Shown: one piece after another, positions 8,516 to 19,079 of the stretch
Numbering within the stretch: the stretch's first letter is position 1
Layout of the letters: each line of letters begins with the position of its first letter
NCBI GenBank assembly: GCA_034698045.1
Contig: JAQGAU010001122.1
Span: forward strand, 1-21,302
Direction of reading: 5' to 3'
From: Paramacrobiotus richtersi
Taxonomy: Eukaryota; Tardigrada; Eutardigrada; Parachela; Macrobiotidae
DNA length: 21,302 nt
Notes under the pieces: generated by a model
What the model was told of the DNA's origin: nothing
What the model saw: the letters and a program-made list of their open reading frames with translations, nothing else
Database searches by the model: none
Position numbers and translations under genes: made by a program

Positions 8516-11434
8516 ATGCCTTCTTCGCCGGACACCAATCTGTCAGCAGTTCTGTATTCCATCAAAAATCTACGTTTGGTGAGAACGCTCTTATTAGAAT
8601 GGTGGAATTATATCTTTCTGCAATTGTTTTGCTGCTTAGTTTGCCTGAAGCGGTTTTATATCGTATGAAATGTTCGAGCTAACCGATGTTCGTTTATTGC
8701 GATTTTAGGAAGAGCGTCCAATTCCTCAACCTGGCCCCTATGGTAAATAGAATTATATGAGCAGTATACAAAGTTTCCGTAATGAACCGAAGAAAGGAAA
8801 TGACCATGGGAAAGCAAATTCATGCGTTTGTTAATCTTCGTACCATAAATTGACTGTGTCAACACGGGAATAACACGTATTTATAATCCGTTTTGTATAA
8901 ATTGTCCTGTATTTTTGTATTATTTAGTTTCGCAAATTTTGGTTCTATTGTTGTGCTAGTGCTTACGCTATTATACCTTATTTTGCAGAAGTGCAAATCG
9001 CCATCCAGAAAGTCGGCATTTGTGGGTCAGATGTTCACTACTGGTAAGCGTGTATAAGCCAGCCGGAAACTACAGATATTATCCCATCATAGTATAAACG
9101 TTTGCGCTGATTCCTTATATGCAATAAATATTAAAACACTTAAGTGTAATATAACTTATCAGGAAATTGTAGCTGTTATTCAGTTTTAATTATGATATCT
9201 TTTTCAATGAATGGTGATCAGCAATTCTAGCAGTAAACAAATCCATATAATTATCATAATCTTCTTGCTCCTTACATTAGCGGCTCTGTAGATACATTAA
9301 TCTTACATTAGCGGCTCTGTAAAATAGTGCAGTGTCGCATCCTTTTAATAGAAGCCGGATTTTTTTCCAGGCAAAGAGGATGCATAGGCGACTTTGTTGT
9401 GAAAGGTGAGAATACTGACCAAGAACGGATTCACGGAACAAAAGTTTAACTAAAAAGTACACGCTAATAAAACATTGTCTTTTTTTTAGCACCCATGGTC
9501 CTGGGACACGAAACCAGTGGTGTCATTTCGGCCGTCGGCGATCATGTTAAACACCTTAAACCAGGTACGCAGGATCTCGCGGATACGATACTGTTATATG
9601 TATCACATTCGCGGTAATTCTGCAACGTCCAATACTGTTTTCTAGATTTGTCCCTAAAATTACTACAGAAATAGCCAAGTATTATGTATGCAAATTTCTG
9701 GATAATAAATAAAAATAAATATTGGTAGCATACATATTAAATTTGGTTGTTATTACAGGCAAACATTCTCATATATTCAACGCCAGTTTTTGAACAAACT
9801 GCATGTATTTTTCCTGCTCGGCTAGGAATGTTGGCCGTTCATTCATTCAGTAGTGAATCAGTGCCGTATAATAAAACAGACATATTTGCTCATCGCTTAT
9901 TGTAGGTGACCGTGTGGCCATCGAGCCAGGCGTGCCGTGCCGCCGATGTGACTATTGCAAAATCGGGCGCTACAATCTGTGCCCGGATGTCACTTTTTGT
10001 GCCACCCCGCCATTCCACGGCACTCTCACCCGATACTACGTGCATGCGGCCGATTTCTGTTACAAGCAAGTATAGCCAAAGTACCTACCATAATAGAGGT
10101 TCTTATCTGGTTAATTTCATGGCAGACTGCCAGACCACGTGTCCCTGGAGGAAGGTGCCTTGCTGGAACCGCTGAGTGTGGCCGTTTATGCCTGCCGACG
10201 TGCAGGCATTGTCTTGGGTCACCATGTTTTGGTCTGTGGCGCAGGTAAAAAAAATAGAAAAATCGCAACATATTTGTGCAAATAATGTTGCGCTATCGTA
10301 CCAAATTCCAGCCCTTCTAAATCTACCGCTGACTGCAATATAGTCTGTAGTATCTTCTTATGAACGACTTTTACAAATTTCAGCTGTTATGACTTTTTCC
10401 ATAATGCATATTACGACAACTGTTCAATTTTATAGGTCCCATCGGATTGGTGAACCTGCTTTCCGCGCGTGCAATGGGCGCTTCCAAGATCGTTATAACA
10501 GGTTTAAAACGCGACTTAACAACTGTAGTAAAGCGATAAGAACGATTTTACAATGTCACCCTGCTCCTACAGATATATGCGAGAACAGACTTCAGGTGGC
10601 TAAAGAACTGGGCGCCGATCTTACGATCAATGTTACCGGAAAAGACGCTAAAGCGACCGCTGCACAGATCACCGAATTCTTCGGTCGTCCTGTGGATCGC
10701 GCAATCGAGTGCACTGGAGCCGAATCCAGCACGACGCTAGCGATTTATGTACGCATATACTGCAAAATATATTTGGCAGTAATTAAAGTAAAAAACCGAA
10801 TTCCCTCAAATTTTTTTAGTGAGAAATTTCACTTTCAGTTAGGTAGTAAACGAACTGAATAATTTCCAATTAAAAAGAATCAGATCAATGAACAAGAAAC
10901 GAGTCTATAGTGCACCAGTTTGATTAAGAACAAGCAAAGCATGCAGTGACGCCACACTGTCCAGTTTCTTTGATATTTTTACTTACCTTTTTCGTTCTTT
11001 TTCTTATAATCTTTAGTAAATAACTCTTATTTGTTCTGTTTAGCCAGCATTTACCAGATTTATTTCTTCAGGCCACCAAACCAGGAGGATGTGTTGTTCT
11101 GGTTGGTATGGGTGCAGCGGAGACCAAATTACCGATGATTGATGCACTGTGCCGTGAAGTGGACATTCGCGGTGTTTTTCGATACATGAACTGGTATAAA
11201 CTCTTAGAAAAACAGGTGTGGTGACATTTTCCCGGTAAGACATTGCTGTTGTGTTCGTTCAGTTACCCAGCGGCACTGGAAATGGTTGCTTCGGGCCGTG
11301 TCAACGTGAAGCCACTGGTGACTCATCGCTACGCACTGGAGCAAGCTTTGGAAGCGTTCGAGACGGCGCGCACGGGCGCCGGTGGTGCGATCAAGGTCAT
11401 GATTGACTGCAGTCGAGAGCAGATAACTGCATGA
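8516..11434 (+). CDS. SORD: Sorbitol (polyol) dehydrogenase, NAD+-dependent, 11 exons, 358 residues
   Basis: Cytosolic zinc enzyme of the polyol pathway that oxidises sorbitol to fructose with NAD+. Exons: 8516-8578, 8709-8742, 8989-9043, 9371-9405, 9490-9564, 9906-10065, 10126-10244, 10436-10501, 10573-10748, 11072-11193, 11263-11434. They total 1077 bases with consistent phases, giving 358 residues (the vertebrate enzyme has about 357). Catalytic zinc ligands fall at the classical positions: Cys44 ([10 protein letters not shown]), His69-Glu70 (VLGHE) and Glu155 (LLEPLSV). Arg298-Tyr299 (VFRY) are also conserved. The Rossmann glycine motif is GAGPIG at 179-184, and Asp203 after strand 2 indicates NAD+ preference. 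A C-x2-C-x2-C-x7-C structural zinc site (Cys99, 102, 105, 113) is intact, unlike in mammals. Intron 6 uses a GC donor (GCAAGT at 10066), and only this choice keeps the YKLPD frame. The donor GTTTAA at 10502 is weak. The ATG at 8516 gives the family-length N-terminus. Confidence 0.97.
9271..9321. repeat. Direct repeat of 20 bases inside dehydrogenase intron 3
   Basis: CTTACATTAGCGGCTCTGTA occurs at 9271-9290 and again at 9302-9321, a 31-base period. It is a local tandem duplication within intron 3, with no sign of function. Confidence 0.85.
10066..10125 (+). other. GC-AG intron (intron 6 of sorbitol dehydrogenase)
   Basis: The donor reads CAA/GCAAGT and the acceptor GGCAG/A. The intron is 60 bases. 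A nearby GT (GTATAG at 10070) would shift the frame and destroy the conserved Tyr-Lys-Leu-Pro-Asp junction, so the GC donor is required by protein homology. Confidence 0.85.
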
Positions 11435-12389
11435 CCGTCCGACATTCCATTGATATCGTGGTCGTTCCGTTGGTTTTATTGGATGCTTTGGGATTGGTTT
11501 ATCAGCGCTTTTTGATCGTAATGTTTTCAGTATAATCAGTTTGACAGTTTTGGTATCGGGTGTTCGAATATACAGCGGAAGCGGACCGAGGCTATCTTGT
11601 ATCTTCCTGACGGTTTTTAAAGCAGTATGATGAAGGTATCATTATCCTGAAGACGATAAAAAAAGCGGTCGATCATCACACAGACACTGAATACAACACG
11701 GAATACAACAGATTAAGAAAAAGTATCACCATAGACAATCTGCCAGTAAGTCGCTTTATTGTGAATGGGCTTCAAGCCAATTTCAAAGCGAAAAGCTCCG
11801 TAGGTATACGTCTGTACACCTTCGATGTTTGTCCATACCGACCTTGAAGTATCTATTTTGAACCTAGAATTACACTGCTATAGTACGTTGCACGGCCATC
11901 AAGTTAATACGATCTTATTTTCTGTACCTGTGATTCACAGGCTGTGAACGTATTCTTTAGCAAATGCAGTGACAGATAACGCAATAACGGCGCATCATTT
12001 ATCCGGTTTTTTATGCACAAACGTGCAGCTACCATATAGGGTGATAGCTAGAGGTATTCTGCCGTATGCATCGAATATCGATCGGCCAGGCGCGCATACG
12101 TTTCCGAGTTCGGAAGACCCCACAACAAGGAAGTCAAAACAAAACAACAAACCGGTACGCCATCATGTTATTCTGTGTGTCCCATACCCAGCCACTTATA
12201 ATACTGAACGCTGCAACAAAACGACAAATCATTCAGCTTTAGTTTACAACGATAAATTTACGCGCAGCAACATCCCTTTACGCAGCTGTGGCATACAAAA
12301 ATGCTACAGTACACAACGTTGCGAGATCGAAACCTATCTTTCGAAATAGGTTTTTAAATTTTTAATTGTCGTAAGACTGACGGTATTTC
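11435..12389. other. Intergenic stretch between dehydrogenase and MARVEL gene
   Basis: This contains the 3' UTR of the dehydrogenase and the promoter and 5' UTR of the MARVEL gene. A 126-codon open frame at 11969-12349 lacks an ATG and is about the length expected once by chance in this window. No canonical AATAAA was found close to the dehydrogenase stop. Confidence 0.4.
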
Positions 12390-13274
12390 ATGTTGGTCAA
12401 AACGGAACTCTATTCCCATCCAGACATGCCCACGGTAGTGATGATGGATGACGACTCGGAGCAGTCACGCAAAATTGGTTTCAACAAGGGCTACTTTACT
12501 AGCATTGCCGGGATTCTGACCGTGGTCGCTATGGTATGTACCTAAATGTGTGTGCTCCACTCTCCAGACACAAAACTGTAATATGTACTAGCGGTTTGTA
12601 GACAGCAAAACTAATGCTACCATAATATGAATTGAACAGATATGCGCAATGGTTGCGATGATAGCACTGGAAACGGGAATCCACAGAGCGCACGATGTGC
12701 AGTTTCGTGTAAATGGAACGACATTCCACGAGTTTTCCGTTGTCACATCCTTTGTATTCCTGGTAATTTTTATCGTCCTCTTTGGGGTTTCCGTGTGCAA
12801 CCTTATTGAATTACCGGACAACGCACTGGATGCCATTGTACGTTACAATTTTCATTAAGGAGCTGGCAAACGTTAAATTTTGGTTTTCACGAATTATTCT
12901 GCTTAATCATACAAGTATTGTCGTAGACAATAGGACACTCGGCAGTATGGGCCCTCCTCACTTTCGCATCTTCCTGCTTTGTAGCAGCGGCAACAAAATA
13001 TTCACCTTTTGCGGCAAGTGCCGTAAGTGTGGAATTCGTCCTGGTCACTGACAATTCAACGAATCGTTTGTTCTTAAACTGCATGGTGTTTGTGTATCTT
13101 TTATCACAGGCGTTTGGCTTTCTTGAAAGCTTCGCTCTCTTAGCCGTGATTGCTGTCACTACCCGGCGTATGGTTAAACGATTTCGGGATGGAACCTCTG
13201 TACATGTGCGTAACCAACGAAATGTTGGCCATAGCCGAGGAAGACCATCCAAGATCCGTGTTACGGACTACTGA
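12390..13274 (+). CDS. MARVEL-domain tetraspan membrane protein (CMTM-like), 4 exons, 200 residues
   Basis: Exons 12390-12533, 12640-12837, 12927-13022 and 13110-13274 are all phase 0 with GT-AG introns of 87-106 bases. They join into a 200-residue protein. Four hydrophobic segments are visible: about 35-58, 80-104, 120-141 and 147-165. The N-terminus is acidic (DDD at 20-22) and the C-terminal tail of about 35 residues is strongly basic, ending SKIRVTDY. The first loop has an NGT sequon at Asn73, consistent with an extracellular loop and cytoplasmic ends. This four-helix layout and length match the MARVEL family (chemokine-like-factor and related proteins of vesicle and junction membranes). 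The partner and cargo are not inferable. The ATG at 12390 follows stops and yields a standard short cytoplasmic N-terminus. The third intron contains a breakpoint reused in the repeat array to the right, where exon 4 was copied. Confidence 0.92.
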
Positions 13275-14442
13275 AGTCACACCACCACGTTCGCATTTTC
13301 TACGGGCTCACAACTGATATGTTCATAATTAATACTACTGGTGCCTTGTGAAGCTGTGAAGTATTCTCGGATAACTGGAATACCAATCCGTCGATACCAT
13401 ATTTTTAGTTTGCAAGTACACAAAAATTTTGCGTTGTACCGATGATTGCCGACTAGTAAAAACTGCATCATACAAGCACTAATATCAATGCATCTGATGT
13501 TAAAGCTGTACTAATATGCGGAAACGCGATTTGTGGAAACGCAGTCGGCTTGTTTATTTGATGTGGCGGCTGCTAGAAAATAGCAAATGACATCGGGGGA
13601 GAGGCCCTGATAAAAGGTCAAATTTAGGCGGTTTGCGCGGTTTGGATGTGGTTGCCGACGAAACCAGAAAGGTCACTCAATGACTGTGGAATGGAATGAC
13701 CATGGTGCGAGCTCAACAATTCTGCGTCCACAGTAAAACTAAATCAGCATCTAATCCACCGAATACACTTTTATTCGGGAATTATAGACTGCTGCTTAAA
13801 CAGGAATCAACTATGAGCAACATAATAATTTCATAACATAACCTAAATATCAACAGCACCACTTTCAAATTTTAAAATGAATTAAAAAAATTGAAAACTT
13901 CATGTTAAAATTTCAAACATGCCGAAAGGGGCCGGAATTTTCGGCGAAAGGCTGATTTTAGTTCCCACGAAAAATTCAAAGCGAAACATACTGAAACTAC
14001 AAGTAATTCGCCTTAAAGTTCAAGCAGTCAACTGATTCCGAGGTATCTTACATTAGTAGTTCTACGAGGTAGTTGGAGTAATCACGGCGTGTAATAACGG
14101 CGATAGACACAGGAACAAAAAATCGTAGCTTGGCTGATTGCACGATAGCTTTGAGACTCTTAGGTCGAAAAAATTCGGACACTCGAAAATTACAACCCCA
14201 GTAACCAGTGGCGTAATAATTAAACTGTCACATATTTCAGTATCCGCCACAAGTCGATATTCCTGAACATGTTATTATGTACCGTAGTCATTATCATAGA
14301 GAGCAGCATTTTAATTTTTTTAATTCTCATTTGGAGATAGCTAGTTTACAGAGTATACGATGTTACTTATACGGTTGTAGCATCACATAATATTGTATTT
14401 CGCTATACGTAGCTACAGATAGGAAATGTAACTATAGCCAGA

Positions 14443-14603
14443 TGACAAGAGTTTTTCACCACATACGTACACCTAGTACAGTGTCACCATCTGACACCGC
14501 GAAACGTCTGTCTTCGAAGTGTTTCAAGTGCCCGTAACGCTGACCCTTTCAGAATCGAGCAGTTCAACGAAAATTTGACCGATCAGACTAATGACGCCTG
14601 CAG
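14443..14603 (+). promoter_or_regulatory. Conserved upstream block of unit 1
   Basis: This segment recurs at 16798-16936 and 20241-20381 at the same position relative to the TATA box and gene. Shared words include ACCGCGAAACGTCT, AAGTGTTTCAAG and GATCAGAC. The reading frame is interrupted in some copies, so I read it as a promoter-proximal element, not an exon. Confidence 0.5.
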
Positions 14604-14775
14604 ACTGGGTACCGACATTTCCTGATACACTTGTGTTCTTCCATGGTTGATGATGATGATTTAATGGATTTAATGGGTTGCAGTTGGAACTAACTGTAAG
14701 GTTTAAAAACCAGCAGTTCTGTGTAAGAATGCCCCGAATCAGAACAGGAGACCCTTTCGTCATCAGTTTTTGTCA

Positions 14776-14783
14776 TATAAATA
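14776..14783 (+). promoter_or_regulatory. TATA box of secreted-protein gene 1
   Basis: TATAAATA lies about 158 bases before the ATG of gene 1. The same octamer is kept in unit 2 (17072) and unit 4 (20523) within a shared segment that follows a TCGTCATC-like or TTGTCATC-like stretch. Conservation in three copies supports a core promoter. Confidence 0.6.
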
Positions 14784-14933
14784 AATGAAGAATGGAAGAA
14801 CACAGAACAACAGAAATTTCTCGTTTTACGAAAGCTTTATTGTAAGTTTTATAACATTGCTATTCTTGCACGGTTCCCCTTCATCTCTAAGGGAAGGCCA
14901 CGATTGAGTCCTTCACAGCCGCAGATTACAGAT

Positions 14934-15285
14934 ATGACAGGAAAGCTGCGCTATATTTTGTTAATTTTGTGCGTCCTGAATATGGTAAGAAACGGTGTTC
15001 GCTATTAATTATAAATTTATATTGTAGTTTGAACACCAGTAACTGTTATGCCTTGACCATGAGGACATCATCTCAAGTACAAGTATTGTTTAGGCATTTT
15101 CTTCGCCTCTGTTGCCGAACAAAGAAAAAAAACAAGTCGGTTCTGCCGAAATAGCGCTTACCGAACATCGCCAACTCCAACTGAAACTGAAATCACGCAA
15201 AGAAACGACCAAGCCTGCGAAGGAAGGGAAGACAAAGGGAAAGCCTTGGAAGGGAAAGCAAAGTATGCCTAAATCCGCAGGTTAA
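14934..15285 (+). CDS. Small secreted Lys-rich protein, array copy 1 (two exons, 80 residues)
   Basis: Exon 1 (14934-14984) encodes MTGKLRYILLILCVLNM, a signal-peptide n- and h-region. It ends at a GTAAGA donor in phase 0. Exon 2 (15094-15285) follows TTTAG and begins AFSSPLLPNK, which would complete the signal-cleavage region. The mature part is about 60 residues, rich in Lys (KLKSRKETTKPAKEGKTKGK), with no cysteines, and stops at TAA. The gene model rests on copy 2, where the same exon pair is found with the same phase and the same Ala-Phe-Ser-Ser start. The basic, disordered mature part suggests an extracellular or secretory-vesicle role, but no known family is recognised. The intron is 109 bases. 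Confidence 0.68.
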
Positions 15286-15580
15286 CGCTTAGGAATAATA
15301 TTACCGCTTTTATAGACCGTGGTGCGAGCGCCGACGTCATGTTAGATTAAGTACAACCGACAAATCAACCATCCCCGCGGCGGCAAATACTCCTACACTT
15401 TACCACGGTGCCACAGCATCCGAACTCCAATGTGCATCAGTATGGATCATCAATCTCTGGGGGAAGATTCAGGCCGAATGGATATATATTCCGATATATA
15501 TCGTAGTGATATGTAGTGGCATTATATGGGTTGTTGTCGGCACTATACTGTACATCGGATAACCTCGATAACATCGATAG

Positions 15581-15840
15581 TTTCCAGCAAAAGCAGCAGT
15601 TACAGTGAATCGCTCTGATGATAAATAAAGTTACTCTCAGTTTCCAAATAAAATGATGAGCGACATAGTAATCGGCAAAAGCTAACACCACTCAAAAGCA
15701 CCGGCCAACCATGCACACCGGCTGCGCAAGCAAAAGACACTGCAACATTTATTAATGAGCGACGGAAAGTTGCCGCGCGCAATCAGCATTATTAGTAAGT
15801 ATTACAACATGAGACATCCGGCAACGATAAACAAAAGACG
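15581..15840. repeat. Conserved downstream block, copy 1
   Basis: This runs from CAGCAAAAGCAGCAG to GCAACGATAAACAAAAG. It is among the best conserved parts of the array and also occurs at 18061-18347 and 20964-21231. It lies about 300 bases after the stop of gene 1. Minus-strand frames across it are broken differently in each copy, so it is probably not protein-coding. Confidence 0.75.
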
Positions 15841-17071
15841 AAATAATCAAACTTATTACTGATTTAGCAGGCGACTGCATGAATAAGATTTCATGCACCA
15901 CCTATATACTGCGTACATAAACCAAGATTTTAACCTTTATCAACATTTAATGTAATTGTCGGTCTGTCGACATTGTTAAGGAAACGCGATTAGTGGAAAC
16001 GCAGTCGTCTGGTATGGCGGCTGCTTGACAATTACGGAAGTGACATCGGGTTAAAGGAGCTGATCGAAAGTGTGTTGAAGGTGATTATGCTGATTTGCAC
16101 TCTTTAGATATGAAACCAGAAAAACTTAAGACCACTCACTTACTGCGGGAATGGAATGACTATGCTGCGAGCTCCGATCATTCTGTGTCCACATCAAAGT
16201 CAAACCAGCCTCTGTCTAACGTACTAAATACACTTTTTATTTCGGAAATTACAGACTGTAGATAAAAACAGAAATTATATATGAATAACGTAATGATTTT
16301 TACAACTTCTCCTTATAAGGATCTCGAACATCCAGCAGTTATGTGTTCATTCATACAAGTACCCATAGTCGTCTACAGTAATTCCAATGACATTGTATCT
16401 TATATTCGAGGCCCATTAGCTGCTTGCGAAGCAAGCTTAAATAATTCCAGCGCGTAACGGCGGCGACTGACATATATGTAGGCAAATAAAACAGCAGTTT
16501 TGCTTATTACATGCAGGAGATCTTGGCTCTTCGGTAAAAAAATTCGGGACACGCAAAATTACAGATTAACAGCTAATGGCGCAACTATATCGTCCAGTAC
16601 TGTATTTCAGTAGCTGCTTCGTAAGTCGATATTCCTGAACACAATGCTACGTATGCAGCGAGTGTTTAAGAGGGCTGCAGTATTTTACTGCCGGGATAAT
16701 TAAATCCTCAGCCAATTAGAGAACATACATCAAACGTTTTCAGCCTAATACATATTTTACTGTATTTAATGTAATCAACCTTGATAACCAAAGTTTGTTT
16801 CTCACCGCTCACAGCGTTACCACCACCGCGAAACGTCTCTCCACGAAATGTTTCAAGTGCTCTGTGCTTGTAATGCTGACCATTGCAGATTCGAACAGTC
16901 CGACGAAGACCTGTTCGATCAGACAACTGCCTGCAGTGTTAACATTTCGTGATACACTTGTGTTCTTTCATAGTTTGCCGGAAAACAAGGGATAATCAAA
17001 ACCAGCCAGTTATTGGAATGCCACGAATCAAACTAGGAGACCAAAATCGCTTTCGTCATCAATTTTTATCA

Positions 17072-17079
17072 TATAAATA
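17072..17079 (+). promoter_or_regulatory. TATA box of secreted-protein gene 2
   Basis: TATAAATA lies about 167 bases before the ATG of gene 2, in the same local context as in units 1 and 4. Confidence 0.6.
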
Positions 17080-17238
17080 AAACAAAGCGAAGATCATTGC
17101 TTTACTAAGTTCAGAGCTGCGTACCAAGGTTTGTCCCGTTTCGAACACTCTTCTGAGTTTTGTGACTATTGTTGTTCTCGGTTCCATAACTGTAAGGGAA
17201 GGTCACTTATTCCGTGTGACAGGTCCGCAGCCGCAGAC

Positions 17239-17647
17239 ATGAGAGGAAAGCTGTGTTGCATTGTGGTAATTATCTACGTCCTCCATATGGTCAGGAGCGG
17301 TGTCGTAAGTAACACAGTGAAAACATCCGTTATGTCTGTGAGGATTGTTTCGATCCGAAGTTATTGCCTAGGCATTTTCTTCGCCGCCAGTGCCGACTGA
17401 AGAAGGTAAACGAAACGATTTCGTCGAAAGGGTTCCTGACGGCAAGCATCATCCGCTGAGAGCACGCCAAGAAACGATCAGGGCTGCCAGGAATCTGCGG
17501 AAGCTGAAGCGGAATCCATTGCGAAGTATTTCTGAATCCACATTCCATAAGTGTAAAATTAGGAATGATGTTTACGTTTTTATAGAAGAGATAATGGTCA
17601 ACATCGCCATTGATGACTGGTGTTACCCCAACTGCCCCTACAAATAA
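17239..17647 (+). CDS. Small secreted basic protein, array copy 2 (two exons, 108 or 113 residues)
   Basis: Exon 1 starts at ATG 17239 and encodes MRGKLCCIVVIIYVLHM, clearly related to the signal peptide of copy 1. The donor homologous to copy 1 (after 17289) has changed from GTAAGA to GTCAGG. A strong GTAAGT at 17305, also in phase 0, would add five residues (VRSGV). Exon 2 (17372-17647) begins AFSSPPVPTEEGKRND. It shares GKHHPLRAR with copy 4 and has a long basic region (RAARNLRKLKRNPLR), then a Cys-containing tail with CYPNCPYK. That tail of about 35 residues is absent from copies 1 and 4, whose stops come earlier. A possible AATAAA lies at 18040. Function is unknown; the mature parts have diverged far more than the signal exon. 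Confidence 0.66.
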
Positions 17648-18060
17648 TATGCGGCCAGTACATCAATCCTACGTACACAAGGTCACCGAGAAAAGTGCTG
17701 GGATTTTCAACTTTAATTAGTCTGAATCTAAACACAAAAGTATAATATTCCATTAAAGGTGTTCAAAAGTACAGCCAGCAGCTCCGAGCAGTATGATAGA
17801 CGACCTCAACTAAACAACAACCATCTCACTGAATGCCACAATCATGTGACGGTACAAAAGCACTCAACCTCCAGTTAACGTTGTTCATGGAAACCCAACG
17901 CATCATTACGGCCATTATTCATCCAGTCCATCTCCATGGGTGAAGCTTCGGACTTCATGGAAGAGCGTGACGATATGTAGTGTCCTAGTGTTAACTATAA
18001 TGCGGGTCGTCGTTGACACTACATGTTGAATGATTTAATAATAAAGAGAGTTTGCAACAA

Positions 18061-18347
18061 TCGATTCCAGCAAAAGCAGCATTTACAGTAAATCGCTTTG
18101 GTCATCAGTGAAGTTATTCTCAAATTCCAAAATTGGTGAAATGATAAGCGACACAGTGATCGGCAAAAGCTAATAACACAGCCCGATAGCACCGGACAAC
18201 CATATATAACCATGCACACCGGTTGCTCAAGCAAAAGAAGCAGCCCTGAAGCAGTTGTTAATGAGTGGCGTAAAGCTACCGCGCGCAATCAGCATTACTA
18301 GTTAGTATCACAAACACGAGACATCCGGCAACGATAAACAAAAGACG
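18061..18347. repeat. Conserved downstream block, copy 2
   Basis: This is the same block as at 15581-15840, with a short insertion that duplicates AACCAT-like sequence near 18200. It ends GCAACGATAAACAAAAGACG, followed by AATAATCAA as in unit 1. Confidence 0.75.
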
Positions 18348-18501
18348 CAATAATCAACAACATCATCAATAACATCAATAAGATTTCATGCACATACTAC
18401 AGTATTACCAAAGCGCATATATAAATGTTAGTAATATTGGTAAGCCAATTAAGCTTTCAGCCTTTATCCAAAATTTTATGTGATCTGTCGGTACTGTTAA
18501 A

Positions 18502-18870
18502 GAAACGCGATTGCTGGAAACGCAGTCGTCCTGTTTATTTGATATGGCGGCTGCCTGAAACTATGGAAATGACATCAGGTTAAAGGAACTGATCAAAGGT
18601 GGAGTTATGCTTGTTTGCACTCTTCAGATGTGGTCGCCCATGAAAACGGAAAGATCACTCGCTTACTGCGGGAATGAAGTGACAATGCTTCGAGTTTCGA
18701 TAATTCTATGTCCCAAGCAAAATCAAACCAGCCTCTGTTTACCGAATACACTATTATTTCGGAAATTACCAGCAGTTGATAAAAACAGAAATTGAATATG
18801 AATATTGTAAGGACTTAACACTTAAGTTACTTAATTTCTCGAACAACTTAACAACAAGGATCTCGAATTG
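18502..18870 (+). repeat. Array unit 3, truncated
   Basis: It contains the GAAACGC block and the next block (through AATACACTATTATTTCGG and GGATCTCGAA). It then stops near TTCAAGCAGTC, where the sequence changes to MARVEL-derived DNA. The promoter, both exons and the downstream block are missing, so this unit carries no secreted-protein gene. Confidence 0.8.
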
Positions 18871-18912
18871 GAACTTCAAGCAGTCCTCTCGCCTGACGTG
18901 AACAGGAACGTG

Positions 18913-19079
18913 GCATTTGGCTTTCTTAAGAACTCCGCTCTTTGGCCGTTGCTGTCAGCCTGTCACTGCTCGGCGTATGGTTAAACGCTTTCGGGACGCT
19001 CATCTGTTCATGCATGTAACCAACGAAATGTTGACAATTGGCCGAGGAAGGCCGTCTAAGAGCCGTGTTACGGACTACT
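18913..19079 (+). pseudogene. Decayed copy of MARVEL gene exon 4
   Basis: The sequence matches exon 4 of the gene at 12390-13274, from GCATTTGGCTTTCTT through RRMVKRFRD, GRGRPSK and RVTDY. Small indels in the first half break the frame; the initial frame ends at a TAA. The splice acceptor CACAG has become CGTG and the stop codon TGA is lost (TAC TTC). The following sequence to about 19340 also matches the region after the real gene (TCGGATAACTGG, TTTTTAGTTTG), so exon and 3' flank were copied together. It cannot encode the tetraspan protein. Confidence 0.85.

Larger units (their letters stand above)
13520..15840 (+). repeat. Array unit 1
   Basis: This is the first full unit, starting about 245 bases after the MARVEL stop codon. 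It carries the GAAACGC block (13520), upstream block (14443-14603), TATAAATA (14776), secreted-protein gene 1 (14934-15285) and the downstream block (15581-15840). A 9-bp inverted repeat of GATATATAT (15481-15502) precedes the downstream block. Confidence 0.85.
15980..18347 (+). repeat. Array unit 2
   Basis: This is the second full unit, with the GAAACGC block (15980), a block around 16600-16640 ending TCGATATTCCTGAAC, the upstream block (16798-16936), TATAAATA (17072), secreted-protein gene 2 (17239-17647) and the downstream block (18061-18347). A GCTTGC/GCAAGC inverted repeat sits at 16422-16436. Confidence 0.85.

Noticed and set aside
9906..10248. Plus-strand frames of 89 and 97 codons
   Set aside because: These are out-of-frame readings of dehydrogenase exons 6 and 7 plus the intron between them.
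10389..10862. 157-codon plus-strand frame
   Set aside because: It reads through introns of sorbitol dehydrogenase and contains exon 9 in frame; the conserved family sequence requires splicing.
11969..12349. 126-codon plus-strand open frame upstream of the MARVEL gene
   Set aside because: It begins at GTG with no ATG in frame, shows no domain, signal or composition bias, and a frame of this length is expected about once by chance here.
18019..18288. Minus-strand frames across the conserved downstream blocks (also 15600-15782, 20969-21172, 21067-21294)
   Set aside because: The unit 2 and unit 4 frames I inspected start at non-ATG codons, and indels change the frame differently in each copy, so no common protein is preserved.
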